Part shown: positions 1 through 11,700 of the stretch, one piece after another | How the letters are laid out: each line of letters starts with the position of its first letter | Position numbering within the stretch: the first letter of the stretch is position 1 | From: Mesostigma viride | Taxonomy: Eukaryota > Streptophyta > Mesostigmatophyceae > Mesostigmatales > Mesostigmataceae | Direction: 5' to 3' | DNA length: 64,000 nt | Assembly: GCA_009746045.1 (NCBI GenBank) | Contig: RPFO01000703.1 | Location: 1-64,000 of the forward strand | Program-made: the position numbers and the translations under genes | The notes under the pieces: generated by a model | Database searches by the model: none | The model's input: the letters and a program-made list of their open reading frames with translations, nothing else | What the model was told of the DNA's origin: nothing

Positions 1-148
1 GAGCCCTTCCTCTTCCCCCAACTCTATCTTTGGCCCCTTTTGTAATGAACGACACCAAAAGGCGGAAACTCCGTCCTTGGGTCTATTGGCACTCTTAGAT
101 CCATATGTGGTCTGAAAAAACCCTCTTGAATACAGAAGTTCATATCAG

Positions 149-653
149 CTAGCTGGGCGTACATAATTCTCTCCATTTGGCTGAACGAATCAAACGCCAA
201 TTAAAACGGCCAAGTGGCGGCCTGTCCTCTCCTGCGCGACTCGAACTTCCTCGAATATGACACGCGAAAAGAAAGCGAACTTGTTTGAAAACGTTTTGAA
301 GGACGCTTCCGTAGACTTCATTCACGATCTCGACTCCATCTTTTTCAGGGAAAAAAAAACGAACAAAAAAATTCATAAACATTAATTATTATTTTATATA
401 AACAAGTTACAAATTCCTCGGAATAGTTTTTTTTTAGCCATCCCACAAACACATGCGTCATAAAGACCTTCCAGGCTTTCTCAAGAACTTGTCCCCCTGA
501 TGTTTTTGAGTATTCAAACTCGTCATCCGTAAAAACCAACTCCGGCACATCCTCCGAGAGGGTCTCTAAGTTGTCATCGGCTTTCCTTTTGCGCTTGTGG
601 TTTCCGAAGCATTTTGGTTTTCTTCTCTTCTTCTGACATCGTTCTGCAACCAT
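149..653 (-). CDS. Putative exon pair of an unrecognised gene, 3' part
   Basis: Two overlapping minus-strand open frames (653-345, 102 codons; 382-149, 77 codons) may be exons of one gene. The first opens MVAERCQKKRRKPK, is rich in Lys/Arg and then acidic (LSEDVPELVFTDDEFEYS), like a nuclear protein with a basic N terminus. The second carries FKQVRFLFACHIRGSSS and ends at a stop near 149. An intron ending in the T-rich tract near 345-360 could join them, but I cannot fix the splice sites. On the minus strand the 5' flank is the motif array at 717-1175, the same arrangement seen upstream of the transposase-like gene at 40497, so this may be part of a related mobile element. I recognise no domain; it could equally be non-coding. 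Confidence 0.25.
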
Positions 654-716
654 GGAGTCATTTCGAGGGGGTGGTTTAACGGGTGCAGATTTAAAGTAAT
701 TTGTTTTAGGTGAACG

Positions 717-1175
717 ATGGTAAAAACTTCATTTGATATTTTAAACGAACGAGAAGCAACAGAAACGACGGCGGGCGTAACTATCATGGGAAACATTGAT
801 ATCACAAGATCACAATGGACACGAACGCGCTGCAACTTTCACGACATATTCTTCGACATCGAAAATAAACAAGAAACGACGGCGGGCGTAACTATCATGG
901 GATACATTGATATCACAAGGGACAATGGACCTGACTAGAATGCAACCTACACGACAAATACTTAGACATCGAAGATGCAAAAGAAAACGACGCGGGGCGT
1001 AACTATTCTGGAAAGATTTAGCTTACAAGAAGACAAGTTACCTGATGGGAGGGCATCTTTCACGAGATATATTTCGAACAGTAAGGCAAAAGAAACGACG
1101 GCGGGCGTAACTAGCACAACCAATGTTGGTCATGTGCTCTTCCAGTAAGAGAAGAAACGACGGCGGGCGTAACTA
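717..1175 (-). repeat. Tandem array of a ~110-bp unit carrying the GTTACGCC..GTCGTTTC motif
   Basis: Five copies of GAAACGACGGCGGGCGTAAC (plus-strand reading) start at about 762, 873, 983, 1092 and 1153; the third is slightly degenerate. Spacing is 111, 110, 109 and 61 bp. The sequence between motifs is also related (GATATCACA, CATCGAA blocks), so this is a diverged tandem repeat in which the 20-nt motif is the best conserved part. Read on the minus strand the motif is GTTACGCCCGCCGTCGTTTC, so it points toward the ORF at 653-345. The same motif occurs at 39.8-40.4 kb and in introns at 47.3 and 48.3 kb. Confidence 0.8.
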
Positions 1176-1226
1176 TCACACGGTCAAAGAAGAGTGACGT
1201 TGGCAGAATTATGGTGTTTGTAAAAG

Positions 1227-2254
<1,028 letters not shown>

Positions 2255-2661
2255 GCGTAAGCGTAAGGGTAAGCGTAAGCGTAAGCGTAAGCGTAAGCGT
2301 AAGCGTAAGCGTAAGCGTAAGCGTAAGCGTAAGCGTAAGCGTTAGCGTAAGCGTTAGCGTAAGCGTAAGCGTAAGCGTAAGCGTAAGCGCAAGCGTAAGC
2401 GTAAGCGTAAGCGTAAGCGTAAGCGCAAGCGCAAGCGCAAGCGTAAGCGCAAGCGTAAGCGTAAGCGTAAGCGTAAGCGTAAGCGTAAGCGTAAGCGTAA
2501 GCGTAAGCGTAAGCGTAAGCGTAAGCGTAAGCGTAAGCGTAAGCGTAAGCGTAAGCGTAAGCGTAAGCGTAAGCGTAAGCGTAAGCGTAAGCGTAAGCGT
2601 AAGCGTAAGCGTAAGCGTAAGCGTTACCGTAAGCGTAACCGTAAGCGTAACCGTAACCGTA
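2255..2661. repeat. (GCGTAA)n hexanucleotide array
   Basis: About 400 bp of the hexamer GCGTAA with scattered variants (GCGTTA, GCGCAA, and ACCGTA-type units near the right end). It is sharply bounded on both sides by GA-rich blocks. It does not match the common telomere repeats (TTAGGG, TTTAGGG, TTTTAGGG). Confidence 0.95.
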
Positions 2662-3279
2662 AGAGGGATGGAGGGAGGGAGGAGGAGGGGAGGGAGGAGG
2701 GAGGGAGAGGGAGAGGGAGAGGGAGAGGGAGAGGGAGAGGGAGAGGGAGAGGAGAGGGAGAGGGAGAGGGAGAGGGAGAGGGAGAGGGAGAGGGAGAGGG
2801 AGAGGGAGAGGGAGAGGGAGGAGAGGGAGAGGGAGAGGGAGAGGGAGAGGGAGAGGGAGAGGGAGAGGGAGAGGGAGAGGGAGAGGGAGAGGGAGAGGGA
2901 GAGGGAGAGGGAGAGGGAGAGGGAGAGGGAGAGGGAGAGGGAGAGGGAGAGGAGAGGAGAGGGAGAGGGAGAGGGAGAGGGAGAGGAGAGGAGAGGGAGA
3001 GGGAGAGGGAGAGGGAGAGGGAGAGGGAGAGGGAGAGGGAGGGAGGGAGAGGGAGAGGGAGAGGGAGAGGGAGAGGGAGAGGGAGAGGGAGAGGGAGAGG
3101 GAGAGGGAGAGGAGAGGGAGAGGGAGGGAGGGAGGGAGGGAGGGAGGAGGGAGGGAGGAGGAGGGAGGGAGGGAGGGAGGGAGGAGGGAGGGAGGGAGGG
3201 AGGGAGGGAGGGAGGAGGGAGGGAGGGAGGGAGGAGGGAGGGAGGGAGGGAGGGAGGGAGGGAGGGAGGGAGGGAGGGT
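2662..3279. repeat. GA-rich simple-sequence block, right side
   Basis: A second purine-only block of (GGGAGA)n grading into (GGGA)n, like the block at 1227-2254, so the hexamer array lies between two similar flanks. It ends at the start of the 366-bp tandem duplication. Confidence 0.95.
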
Positions 3280-3295
3280 TTAGCCACATCGTGTT

Positions 3296-4106
3296 TTGTT
3301 CTTGGATTGATGACGCACCGCACGCAACGCTCGTGACCTGCACCCGCAGGCGAAAAAGAACAAACCACAATGATAGCATGGTTGTGAGTGACAATTGACG
3401 ACATCACGCTACAAGGAGCATGACGCAAAAGGGATTAAAAATCGGCATGAAAAACCTGGTGAAAAATAAGAGGGAGAGGGGGGGGAGAGGGAGAGGGAGA
3501 GAGAGTCGTCGTTCAGGAAGCCGTCATGACGCAAAATGGGATGAATACTCAACATGCCAGGTGAAAAAAAATTAGGAAAACCACGTACGTAAAATCCCGC
3601 AACTCACTCTTGTTGGAGCTGATGCTGCTGTCGTTGTTGTTGTTGTCAGGCCCGTTGTTCTTGATTTAATGATGTAAGTGCTGCTCGTACGCAACGCTCG
3701 TGACCTGCAAACGCAGGCGAAAAAGAACGAACCACAATGATAGTATTGTTGTGAGTGACAATTGACGACATCACGCTACAAGGAGCATGACGCAAAAGGG
3801 ATTAAAAATCGGCATGAAAAACCTGGTGAAAAATAAGAGGGAGAGGGGGGGGAGAGGGAGAGGGAGAGAGAGTCGTCGTTCAGGAAGCCGTCATGACGCA
3901 AAATGGGATGAATACTCAACATGCCAGGTGAAAAAAAAAATAGAAAAACCACGTACGTAAAATCCCGCAACTCACTCTTGTTGGAGCTGATGCTGCTGTC
4001 GTTGTTGTTGTTGTCAGGCCCGTTGTTCTTGATTTCCAAAGAAGAAAGCCGTGAAGCTGCTCGTACGCATTATGGGGGCTGCACCCGCAGGCGAAAAAGA
4101 ACGTGG
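3296..4106. repeat. Tandem duplication, ~366-bp unit, 2.2 copies
   Basis: The block holding GCAGGCGAAAAAGAAC, a CACAATGATAG stretch, CTACAAGGAGCATGACGC and a short GGGAGA tract is repeated. The GCAGGCGAAAAAGAAC landmark falls near 3346, 3712 and 4087, giving periods of about 366 and 375 bp; the last copy is only its start. Copies are near-identical, so the duplication looks recent. The second and third copies contain a (GTT)n stretch (GTCGTTGTTGTTGTTGTC). No coding signal is convincing. Confidence 0.85.
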
Positions 4107-4207
4107 ACCACAGTCGGTCACTGGACGTGCGGTGGCGGGCGTGGTGGGCGCATCCGGCGGTGCGCGCCTGCAAAACACCGCATCAATTACCTGGGCGGGC
4201 TGGGTGC

Positions 4208-5016
4208 GCACCTTCCAAAGTCCCTGGTGTGTGTCAGTGCAGCGTCGACATGGCATGCGTGGAGGATATGTGCGTACGTACGACGAATCATGTGAAACGA
4301 CTGGTCCAACCTGAAAAATTTTAAATTTTTGCCGTGTCCAGTAACGGTCCTAGGTTGCACCCGCGGGACGTTCCGACAGCTGTACAGAAAAGATCACAAA
4401 GATACGCCGCGCAACGACGCCTGTGCCCGGCAAATCATTTGTGAGCCCGGAACTGAACAGTCACTGCAAATGTCGAGTATTTATTGCTCCACCCCCACAA
4501 AAAAGCGTTCCGGACCTGTTCGAAGCGAAGAGCACTGACAGGGATCGGACCCGAGCCAGATATGTGTGCGGACCATGATGGCTGGCCTCCCTCACTCCGC
4601 AACCTCACTCTGAACGCAGGTTCGAATCCTGTCAGTGCTATTCGCTTCGAACAGTTCCGGAACGCTTTTTTGGGGGGGGTGGAGCAATAGATTTTCGACG
4701 TGTGTAGTGACTGTTCAGTTCCCGACTCACATTTGCCGGGCACTGGCGTCATTCCGCGGCGATCTATCATTTTTTGTCAGGTAGTCAGCATGCGGGCGAA
4801 TATTTTTTTTTTGAGACTATATCTTTCTGATCTATTCTGTACAGCTGCCGGAACGTCCCGCGGGTGCAACCTAGGACCGTTACTGGACACGGCAAAAATT
4901 TAAAATTATTCAGGTTGGACCAGTCGTTTCACATTATTCGTCGTACGTACGCACATATCCTCCACGCATGCCATGTCGACGCTGCACTGACACACACCAG
5001 GGACTTTGGAAGGTGC
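4208..5016. mobile_element. Fold-back (long inverted repeat) element, ~0.8 kb
   Basis: The left arm starts GCACCTTCCAAAGTCCCTGG at 4208 and its reverse complement ends the element at 5016. Complementarity continues inward through the blocks with GTCGACATGGCATGCGTGG, CGTGTCCAGTAACGGTCC and GTACAGCTG, then the TTGCTCCACCCC and AAAAAAGCGTTCCGG blocks, so nearly the whole element is two arms of about 370-400 bp around a short middle (about 4560-4620). No ORF is convincing. The design fits a non-autonomous fold-back element or large MITE. No target-site duplication could be assigned. Confidence 0.8.
4529..4641. other. tRNA-like T-arm/acceptor sequence inside the fold-back element
   Basis: GCACTGACAGGGATCGG at about 4531 and GCAGGTTCGAATCCTGTC followed by AGTGC at about 4617-4639 resemble an acceptor stem and a T-arm with a B-box (GGTTCGAATCC). 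The ends can pair over 7 bp. There is no A-box or D-arm at the expected place, the length is over 100 nt, and the ends pair anyway because they lie in the arms of the fold-back. I read it as a tRNA-derived fragment or chance, not a functional tRNA. Confidence 0.3.
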
Positions 5017-5161
5017 CGTAAGAATTGTCTTGCGAAATGAAAGCTTAGCCGTATGCACTGTTCTGAAAAAATCTGATTTGTAAAAATGGAGAAAAAAAAA
5101 AAAAAAGGGAAAAAAACTAAAAAAAAGGAACCCTGAAAAAGGACATGCCGCAAAAAGGATT

Positions 5162-5480
5162 CGACACGGCGACTGCCGGTCTCATCCAGGTATTGGAGTA
5201 GGGTGTAGATCCCCACCGGGGGTGTAGATCCCCCTGCTATTCGCTCGAACAGTTCTGGATGTACCATCCTACATGCTATTGTACAATATATAGTGGTAAC
5301 GGAGAATAAAAAATGAAGAGACGACAAAAATGCCTTTGCACCAATAGGAGTCGACACTGCGTGTTCAGACTCCAAGTATTCGGGCACCCACACCTGCCGG
5401 GGGAGTACATTGTAATGCTATTCACTAGAACAGTTCCGGATGTAGCGTTAGTGATGATGTTGTACAATATATTCCAATCA
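5162..5480 (+). repeat. Two diverged tandem copies of a ~185-bp sequence
   Basis: Landmarks GCTATTCGCTCGAACAG at 5236 and GCTATTCACTAGAACAG at 5417 (181 bp apart), and TTGTACAATATAT near 5278 and 5461, show an old tandem duplication. GCTATTCGCTTCGAACAG also occurs in the neighbouring fold-back element near 4639, so the two share an ancestor. No gene is seen. Confidence 0.6.
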
Positions 5481-5616
5481 CGTTTGTCAGAGTGTGCGTT
5501 TTTCCGACATGTAGGGCAGGTTGTACAACATTCTGTGCGCCAACCATGTGTACTACATGTATCGATTAGTATCACTACATGTATATTCCATCATGATCGC
5601 AGGATTAGTAACTACT

Positions 5617-5797
5617 GGGCTACAAATAGGCGCGAGATGGGAAGCGGCGCGGCGCGAATGCCAGTAGACATTTCCGCGATATTTTTAGGTCTGCTGCTAG
5701 AGCTAGATGTGCTCTACGCCCTGATACCGGACATCACTATGTTTCGACCAAGACTACAGGGACTAATTAACGGTTACAGTACAGGGGGTACCCAGGT
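5617..5797 (+). repeat. Dispersed repeat, copy 1 (partner at 50271-50440)
   Basis: From CTACAAATAGGCGCGAG to GGGGTACC this matches 50270-50440 with only about six substitutions and one indel in about 165 bp. Both copies can be read as a short peptide with MPVDIS and LLLELDVLYALIPD, but the reading frame is not clearly under selection. The copy at 50.2 kb is part of an element with 20-bp terminal inverted repeats; this one lacks the outermost bases and the right end, so it is a truncated copy. Confidence 0.75.
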
Positions 5798-7167
5798 CCA
5801 CCGGGACGAAAGTGAATGTAAAATAATTACGAACATGCATATTCGAGGCTATGGCGGTGCAGAAAACTGATTGGTGTAGGAGCATCGATGCATGGATTCG
5901 TTCCAAATTTTGTAGGCATTATTTGTGCGTTGTAAAGATGCTGTAGCCGCAGTCGCGCAACATTTACTGAGGTGCGCAATCATCTCGGTCTGGGTTTTAC
6001 TGCGTCAACGCGTGTTTATTGTGACGGGAGTGACAATGAAGCTAGCACTTGTTATCGGCGGCTTTATAATTGAATATTTCGCATCGAGTAAATTTGTTAC
6101 GATGTATTTCGAATATTTCATTAGTGTCGTGGGCCAGGAAAGTCTTGACGCATCGGCCCTGTCGTCAGCTTGCTAGCTGTCCTTGAGCCTTTTTTTTTGC
6201 GGTTTCGACCTGGCGTAGTTTAGTGTCCCTGCGGTTACCGTCGACAAGATAAAGTCGTCGTATCACTCGGTAAGTAATCTCGGACTCATTGTTGAAGGTT
6301 TGGGATGTCAAATTTGCTTCGTTAGTACTTTTCTGTAATTGTTTGTGGTGGTGGTTGCGCACAGCCATTACGGTCAGATTTTCATCAGTTTTGTGCATGA
6401 TTGGCTGCGTCTGCACCAAATATACTAGAATAATGATTGATGTTACATGTAAATAAGTTCTATATGGTATCATGATGGTTTCTATAGCCTAAATCCTTAA
6501 GAATAGATGGTATCCTGGCCTGTTTTTGGTTAGCCTTTTAGCTTTGTTAGTATGGCTGTTGTGCAGTCACCCCATCTGTCTTCATGTAACACCTGTGGAG
6601 GTCCCAGTGCCCTGCTTGCATTCAAAAGAAGGTCCATGAGTTGTCTCTGTGTCATTTCATCTCAGGCAAGCATATGGAGGTCATTTTTTATGTTGTGGAT
6701 GCATGGGCTACGTAGCCCCTTGCACACGTGCATTTGGGCCTTGGCACAGTGGTATACCTGCTAGTAGAGCTTGGTAGCCACCACATGGTGACGTTTTCTT
6801 TAGAACAACATGAAGCATAGTTTAAGCTGTGTGTTAGTGATCATTTTGAGCATTACCCGGCCATTCAAAAGCACCATTGTGCACGCCTCATACCATTGTA
6901 ATGCCACTTAGTGCCGCATGTCGCCCCGTAGCCAGCTAACAGCTGAAATGATGAAGCCCAGCATATAAGGAGCTCCAGTTAGCATTTCCAATGATCTAGG
7001 CTTACTTTTACTTATTTAGTCTAGCACTGACATGTGAGAAAAACTGTGCATGGCTACCTATGTTTAATCGCTGTTATGGATGTTCTGTATGCTGGAATTG
7101 ATGAAATAATGCATGTTTGATCATTTATGATGTTTTATGATGCTACGGACTGAGGCGCCTGCCTTGT
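5798..7167. other. No recognisable gene
   Basis: A minus-strand ORF of 102 codons (6473-6165, with ITYRVIRRLYLVDGNRRDTKL) and a plus-strand ORF of 70 codons (6552-6764) are present, but neither shows a domain or splice context that I recognise. The sequence is of ordinary complexity and moderately AT-rich. It ends where the 70-bp satellite begins. Confidence 0.5.
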
Positions 7168-7939
7168 AATGCCATCCAGGTACGTACACGGGCAATGATG
7201 ACACCATGGGAGCGTGAATCCTCATCATTTTGTTTATGAGACATCCATGTACGTAGGCCAGCCATGATGACACCAATGGAGCCTGAATCCTCATCATTAA
7301 TTACATACATGCCATCCATGTACGTAGGCCAGCCATGATGACACCAATGGAGCCTGAATCCTCATCATTTACTATTCCTTGACATCCATGTACGTAGGCC
7401 AGCCATGATGACCCCAATGGAGCCTGAATCCTCATCATTTACTATTCCTTGACATCAATGTACGTAGGCCAGCCATGATGACCCCAATGGAGCCTGAATC
7501 CTCATCATTAATTACATACATGCCATCCATGTACGTAGGCCAGCCATGATGACACCATGGTAGCCTGAATCCTCATCATTAATTACATAAATGCCATTCA
7601 TGTACGTAGACGGGCCATGATGACACCATGGGAGCCTGAATCCTCATCATTTTGTTTATGAGACATCCATGTACGTAGGCCAGCCATGATGACACCAATG
7701 GAGCCTGAATCCTCATCATTAATTACATACATGCCATCCATGTACGTACACGGGCCATGATGACACCAATGGAGCCTGAATCCTCATCATTAATTACATA
7801 AATGCCAACCATGTAGGTAGGCCAGCCATGATGACATGGGAGCCTGAATCCTCATCATTTATTACATACATGCCATCCATGTACGTAGACGGGCCATGAT
7901 GACACCATGGGAGCCTGAATCCTGATCATTTTTTTTTCT
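7168..7939 (-). repeat. 70-bp satellite array, left segment
   Basis: About eleven units of 60-71 bp with the conserved core GCCATGATGACACC, then GGGAGCCTGAATCCTC, then ATCATT, and a variable linker holding CATCCATGTACGTA. It is interrupted at 7939/7940 by the DIRS-type element and resumes at 13439 in the same orientation. Confidence 0.97.
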
Positions 7940-8072
7940 ATTAACCGTGGAACTCCAGGGTAACCAGACTCTTTATTAAAACAATGAGTGGAGCACATAC
8001 AAAAGGCAGGCCACATCCCGGCCGCCGATGCTCATGGGAACACTTATTGCTTGGCAAAGGCTAGCCTTACCC
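7940..8072 (-). repeat. Split direct repeat B2 (outer 3' copy)
   Basis: Plus-strand ATTAACCGTGGAACTCCAGG through GGCAAAGGCTAGCCTTACCC. It is essentially identical to 8533-8665. Its outer end is the element-satellite junction at 7939/7940. Confidence 0.95.
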
Positions 8073-8097
8073 CCAAACACGCGGGGGGGGGGGGGGG

Positions 8098-8532
8098 GAA
8101 AAGAAAAGAGGCCGACCTTAGCTAGGTGGGTTTGTTTTTGTCCTTTTTTTCGTGTCATGCGGCCTTGGCCCGGACGGCATTTTTTCGCCACGCAAATGTT
8201 GCGTCTGAACAAATGACGCAATGTGGCGTTCTAATTGCCGGCAGCTTACGTAAGGCTGCCGGGGCTATTAGGTCACATATTGCGTGAGAGAAAGAATCTA
8301 GATCTAGTTAATCACTACGCCATGAGCCAAGAAACCTAGACAGTGGCAGGTTTATATCTCAACGTAGCTCCTGCCACCTGGCCAAGAAAAACTGGCCAAA
8401 GCTTTGGCCACGACTGATCCGGATCAGGCCGCACCGGCCTCAAAAGGTTGTCACGTGAACCCAATAACCTAGCTATAGCGGCTACCCTTCCATCTCACTA
8501 TAAAGAAACTATGTTCAGAGAACCACGATTCT
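8098..8532 (-). repeat. Split direct repeat A2 (inner copy)
   Basis: Plus-strand GAAAAGAAAAGAGGCCGACC through GAGAACCACGATTCT, matching A1 at 13003-13438 with a few single-base differences (a T-run length, GGTT versus GGTTT). A G-rich spacer of about 25 bp (8073-8097) separates it from B2. Confidence 0.95.
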
Positions 8533-8665
8533 ATTAACCGTGGAACTCCAGGGTAACCAGACTCTTTATTAAAACAATGAGTGGAGCACATACAAAAGGC
8601 AGGCCACATCCCGGCCGCCGATGCTCATGGGAACACTTATTGCTTGGCAAAGGCTAGCCTTACCC
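8533..8665 (-). repeat. Split direct repeat B1 (inner copy)
   Basis: Second copy of B, abutting A2. The A2/B1 boundary (CACGATTCTATTAACCGTG near 8525) is the sequence expected at the junction of a circular intermediate and serves as the reference for the recombination site. Confidence 0.95.
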
Positions 8666-8737
8666 TTATATCCCTCCCTGGCGATCCATGCCAGGGGCAA
8701 AGAACCTAGCATAATGACAGAGAAATGAACAACCAAA

Positions 8738-11700
8738 TTAGGTGGAGGGCAATTTCAAAATAGCCCGCCAGGCCCGAGGGGGGCAGGCGGCCATGGCCCG
8801 AAGAATAACCTCAGGCAGCTGCACCTCCAAACTGCGGTGCAAGCCCACATAATGGGCAACCGTGGAGCTGCTAAGCCAGCGCCCCCGGCCCTGGATGTCC
8901 CCCATGCTGCGACCCGCGAGGAAATCGTGAGTGGCACCTCCATGCCGCAGCCCGTGAATGGTGAAAATCTGGGCGACCCCCAAGGCCTGACTCGCAGCCT
9001 GCCAAATGCGCCGGAATTGCGGGTAGGTGAAAGGGAACACGGCCTCCCAAGCGTGCTTACCCGCGATGCAGTGACGGAGGATGGTTTCAGACATCACATC
9101 TTCTACCACCACTGACTGAGTCTTGCCCTTAGAGGTCTTGGTAGACCTCAGCAGTAGGGCGCCCCGTTGAGCCGGCCCAAGCCGAACGTCAGGCTGGAGG
9201 CGCACATGGCCAACACGGAGGTTCAGCGCCTCCGAGATTCGCAGGTAATGGCGGAACACGATGACAACCAGCAGGCCCGCAAGGCGCTGACCTTGCATGA
9301 CCATCGTGCTGGCAAGTGCAAACGCCGCCTCCCATGGAATGGGAGGAGGGGCACGGGGGGGCACAAGTGTTTTCCACCCAGCGAGGACGCCACGGGCCAA
9401 GTCCCACCGCTTCACCATACCGGGATAATAAAGTTGCAACCCCATCAAGGCATTGACACACACTTGGCGGCTGTACCCCCGAAAATGAGCCCAGGCGACA
9501 TACGCACAAAATGTCTCCTCAAGGGTGTCAGCTCGTGACGATGACCCGTCCGCCCGCCCACCAGCCTCCCACCAAGTCAAGAGGGAATCAAGACCACGAC
9601 GGTAGGCCAGCAAAGTAGCCGGCTTTACTTTCCCCTCTAGCAATGGAAGGTAGCTAACAGGTGCAGGGGGCCCCGGGTTAGGATGGATGCCTTCCGCGGT
9701 CAGGTCGCGCACCCAGCCTGCCAAGAAAGTCGCCATGGATTGGCCGCGAGAAACGCCATCGGCTGGTTGAAGTGCACTCGGCGTCCACACCCACTGGGAA
9801 CGACTCCCCGTGGCGAGGGTCAGCGCGCACAAGCGGCGGCACTGCTTGTTGAGCTTGTGGGATGAGGACCGCCCCTTAGCCAAGCAGCCCAACGCCGCGG
9901 TGGAGTCCACCAACCTCACCACCCGCTTGCCTCGGTTTGCCAAGCTGCGCGCACTCCTCTCCACGCCCTTCACTGCAGCCCGCACCTCCTTCTCGTTGAT
10001 GTGCATCCCCGGATCCCGCCAACGACTCCGGACCCCAACCCGCCATTGCTGGCTAGTGATTGCTTGTTGCGCCCGCGCGCTCAGTGGCCTAGGGCCAGCG
10101 TAGGCCACCTCACTTGGTATGAGCAAAGTCGGGTACCCCCGCACCTCTCGTGCCCTCGCCAGCTCCGTCACATCGCCCGGCTCCATGGTTGCGTACACGA
10201 CACCTTGCCCGTAGGTGGACGCGTCAGATGCAACCACCTCACGGGCCAAAGGTGCGCTTCGGTCAACCCTTAGCATGGGAGCCAAGGCCAGGGCACACTC
10301 TAACTCCTCCCGCACCCCGGCCCACAGCACCCAGGATCGCTGCCCCCACCCTTGCAGGCTGATGAATTTGAAACATTGCTGCCAAATGGACAAGCAGCTG
10401 CGGCTTAACATCTGCAGCCACAACCACCGCCCCAAGACGGCAGCCAGCCCCTCGGCCGTAGCTCGGCCTCGAGTGAGTATAGCCTGCGTGTGGGCGATCA
10501 CAAGGTTGAGCTGCTTGACCGTTGGTTCCAGCACGCCGTTCCGTCGGTGCACCACCCCTAGGGCTTCTAGCTCGTCCCCTTCCAGGCTCGCCATCTTAGT
10601 CTTCTCCTTAGACGGCACAAGGTTGTTAGGGAGGTAGCCTTCCTCAATAGCGCGCGTGATGAGCTGGTTCACCGCCTCGCAGGTCCGCCCGTTGCTGGCC
10701 ACCAAGTCATCAATAGTGATGGACAGCATGGGGGCAGGGGGGTTTTCCAGGTCAATCTGAAGCTCCCCGGCGCGCTCCTCCTTGTACTCGATGGCCAAGC
10801 GCAGTGGCTGGCCACACTCGTCGCGCACCAAGGTGAGCTCACCTGCGCTTGAGAGGTAGTTGACCTGGCGCCTCGGATCCAGGGCACCGGTCATGTAGAG
10901 CACCATCTCATGGATGGCCTCCCCCAGCGCCACCGCATGGGAATGTCCCATGGCCAGCACCTTGAGCACGGGCCACACCTTCCGCCTGGGCCCTGCCAGA
11001 CCTACGCTAGTCGACCACACACTAGGAAGCCCTTGGTAGTCCCACCACCACTCGGGCACCTCGATGGAATAGTAGTATGACACGAGGTCGCTCTTGGCGC
11101 AGTAGCACCAGCCTTTGATGTAGACCTCCACGAGGATGCCCAGGTGGGGTAGCAGGATCTTGGGGGGGTCCACCCACAGCAGGTTGCCCAGCTTCCTGTT
11201 GACGATGAACCGAAGCTCACCCACCCCCTTGGCCACTCCAAAGCAGCCATCCACCCACTTGGGCCGCCTCTCCCGGAACGCCACCATGCCCACGCCCGCT
11301 GCCCGGCTCATGAGCTTGCCCCATTCAGCCATGGAGCATCCCCGGCTGGGCTTGGGCACATTCCAATACTTTGCGCTCGCCACGACCGCTGGCTTGATGC
11401 AGTTCTCTTCGCTGGCATATATCTCCCGCCAGCTCGGCCGCATAGCCAACAGGTCGAGCAGCCGTGCCTTCCCCGCCACCTCCGCCTTTGGTAGACTCAC
11501 CGCGTCCGCGCGCAGTTGTTCATACTTATTCTGCTTCCCATATATTGCATCAGCACCTTCTTGCTCCTGGCCTGTCGCAACGCCCCCTACGCGGCGACTG
11601 TGCCAGGTGCAGTGCCTCTTGACCCTCGCAAGGGCCTCCTCCCTCCCCTTAGAGCACGCCCCTCTAGGGTTAGGAGGAGGGTCTTGCCCCCCTCCCCACA

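Noticed and set aside
4529-4641. A tRNA gene
   Set aside because: The B-box-like sequence lacks an A-box and D-arm at the right distance, and the pairing ends are explained by the fold-back arms.
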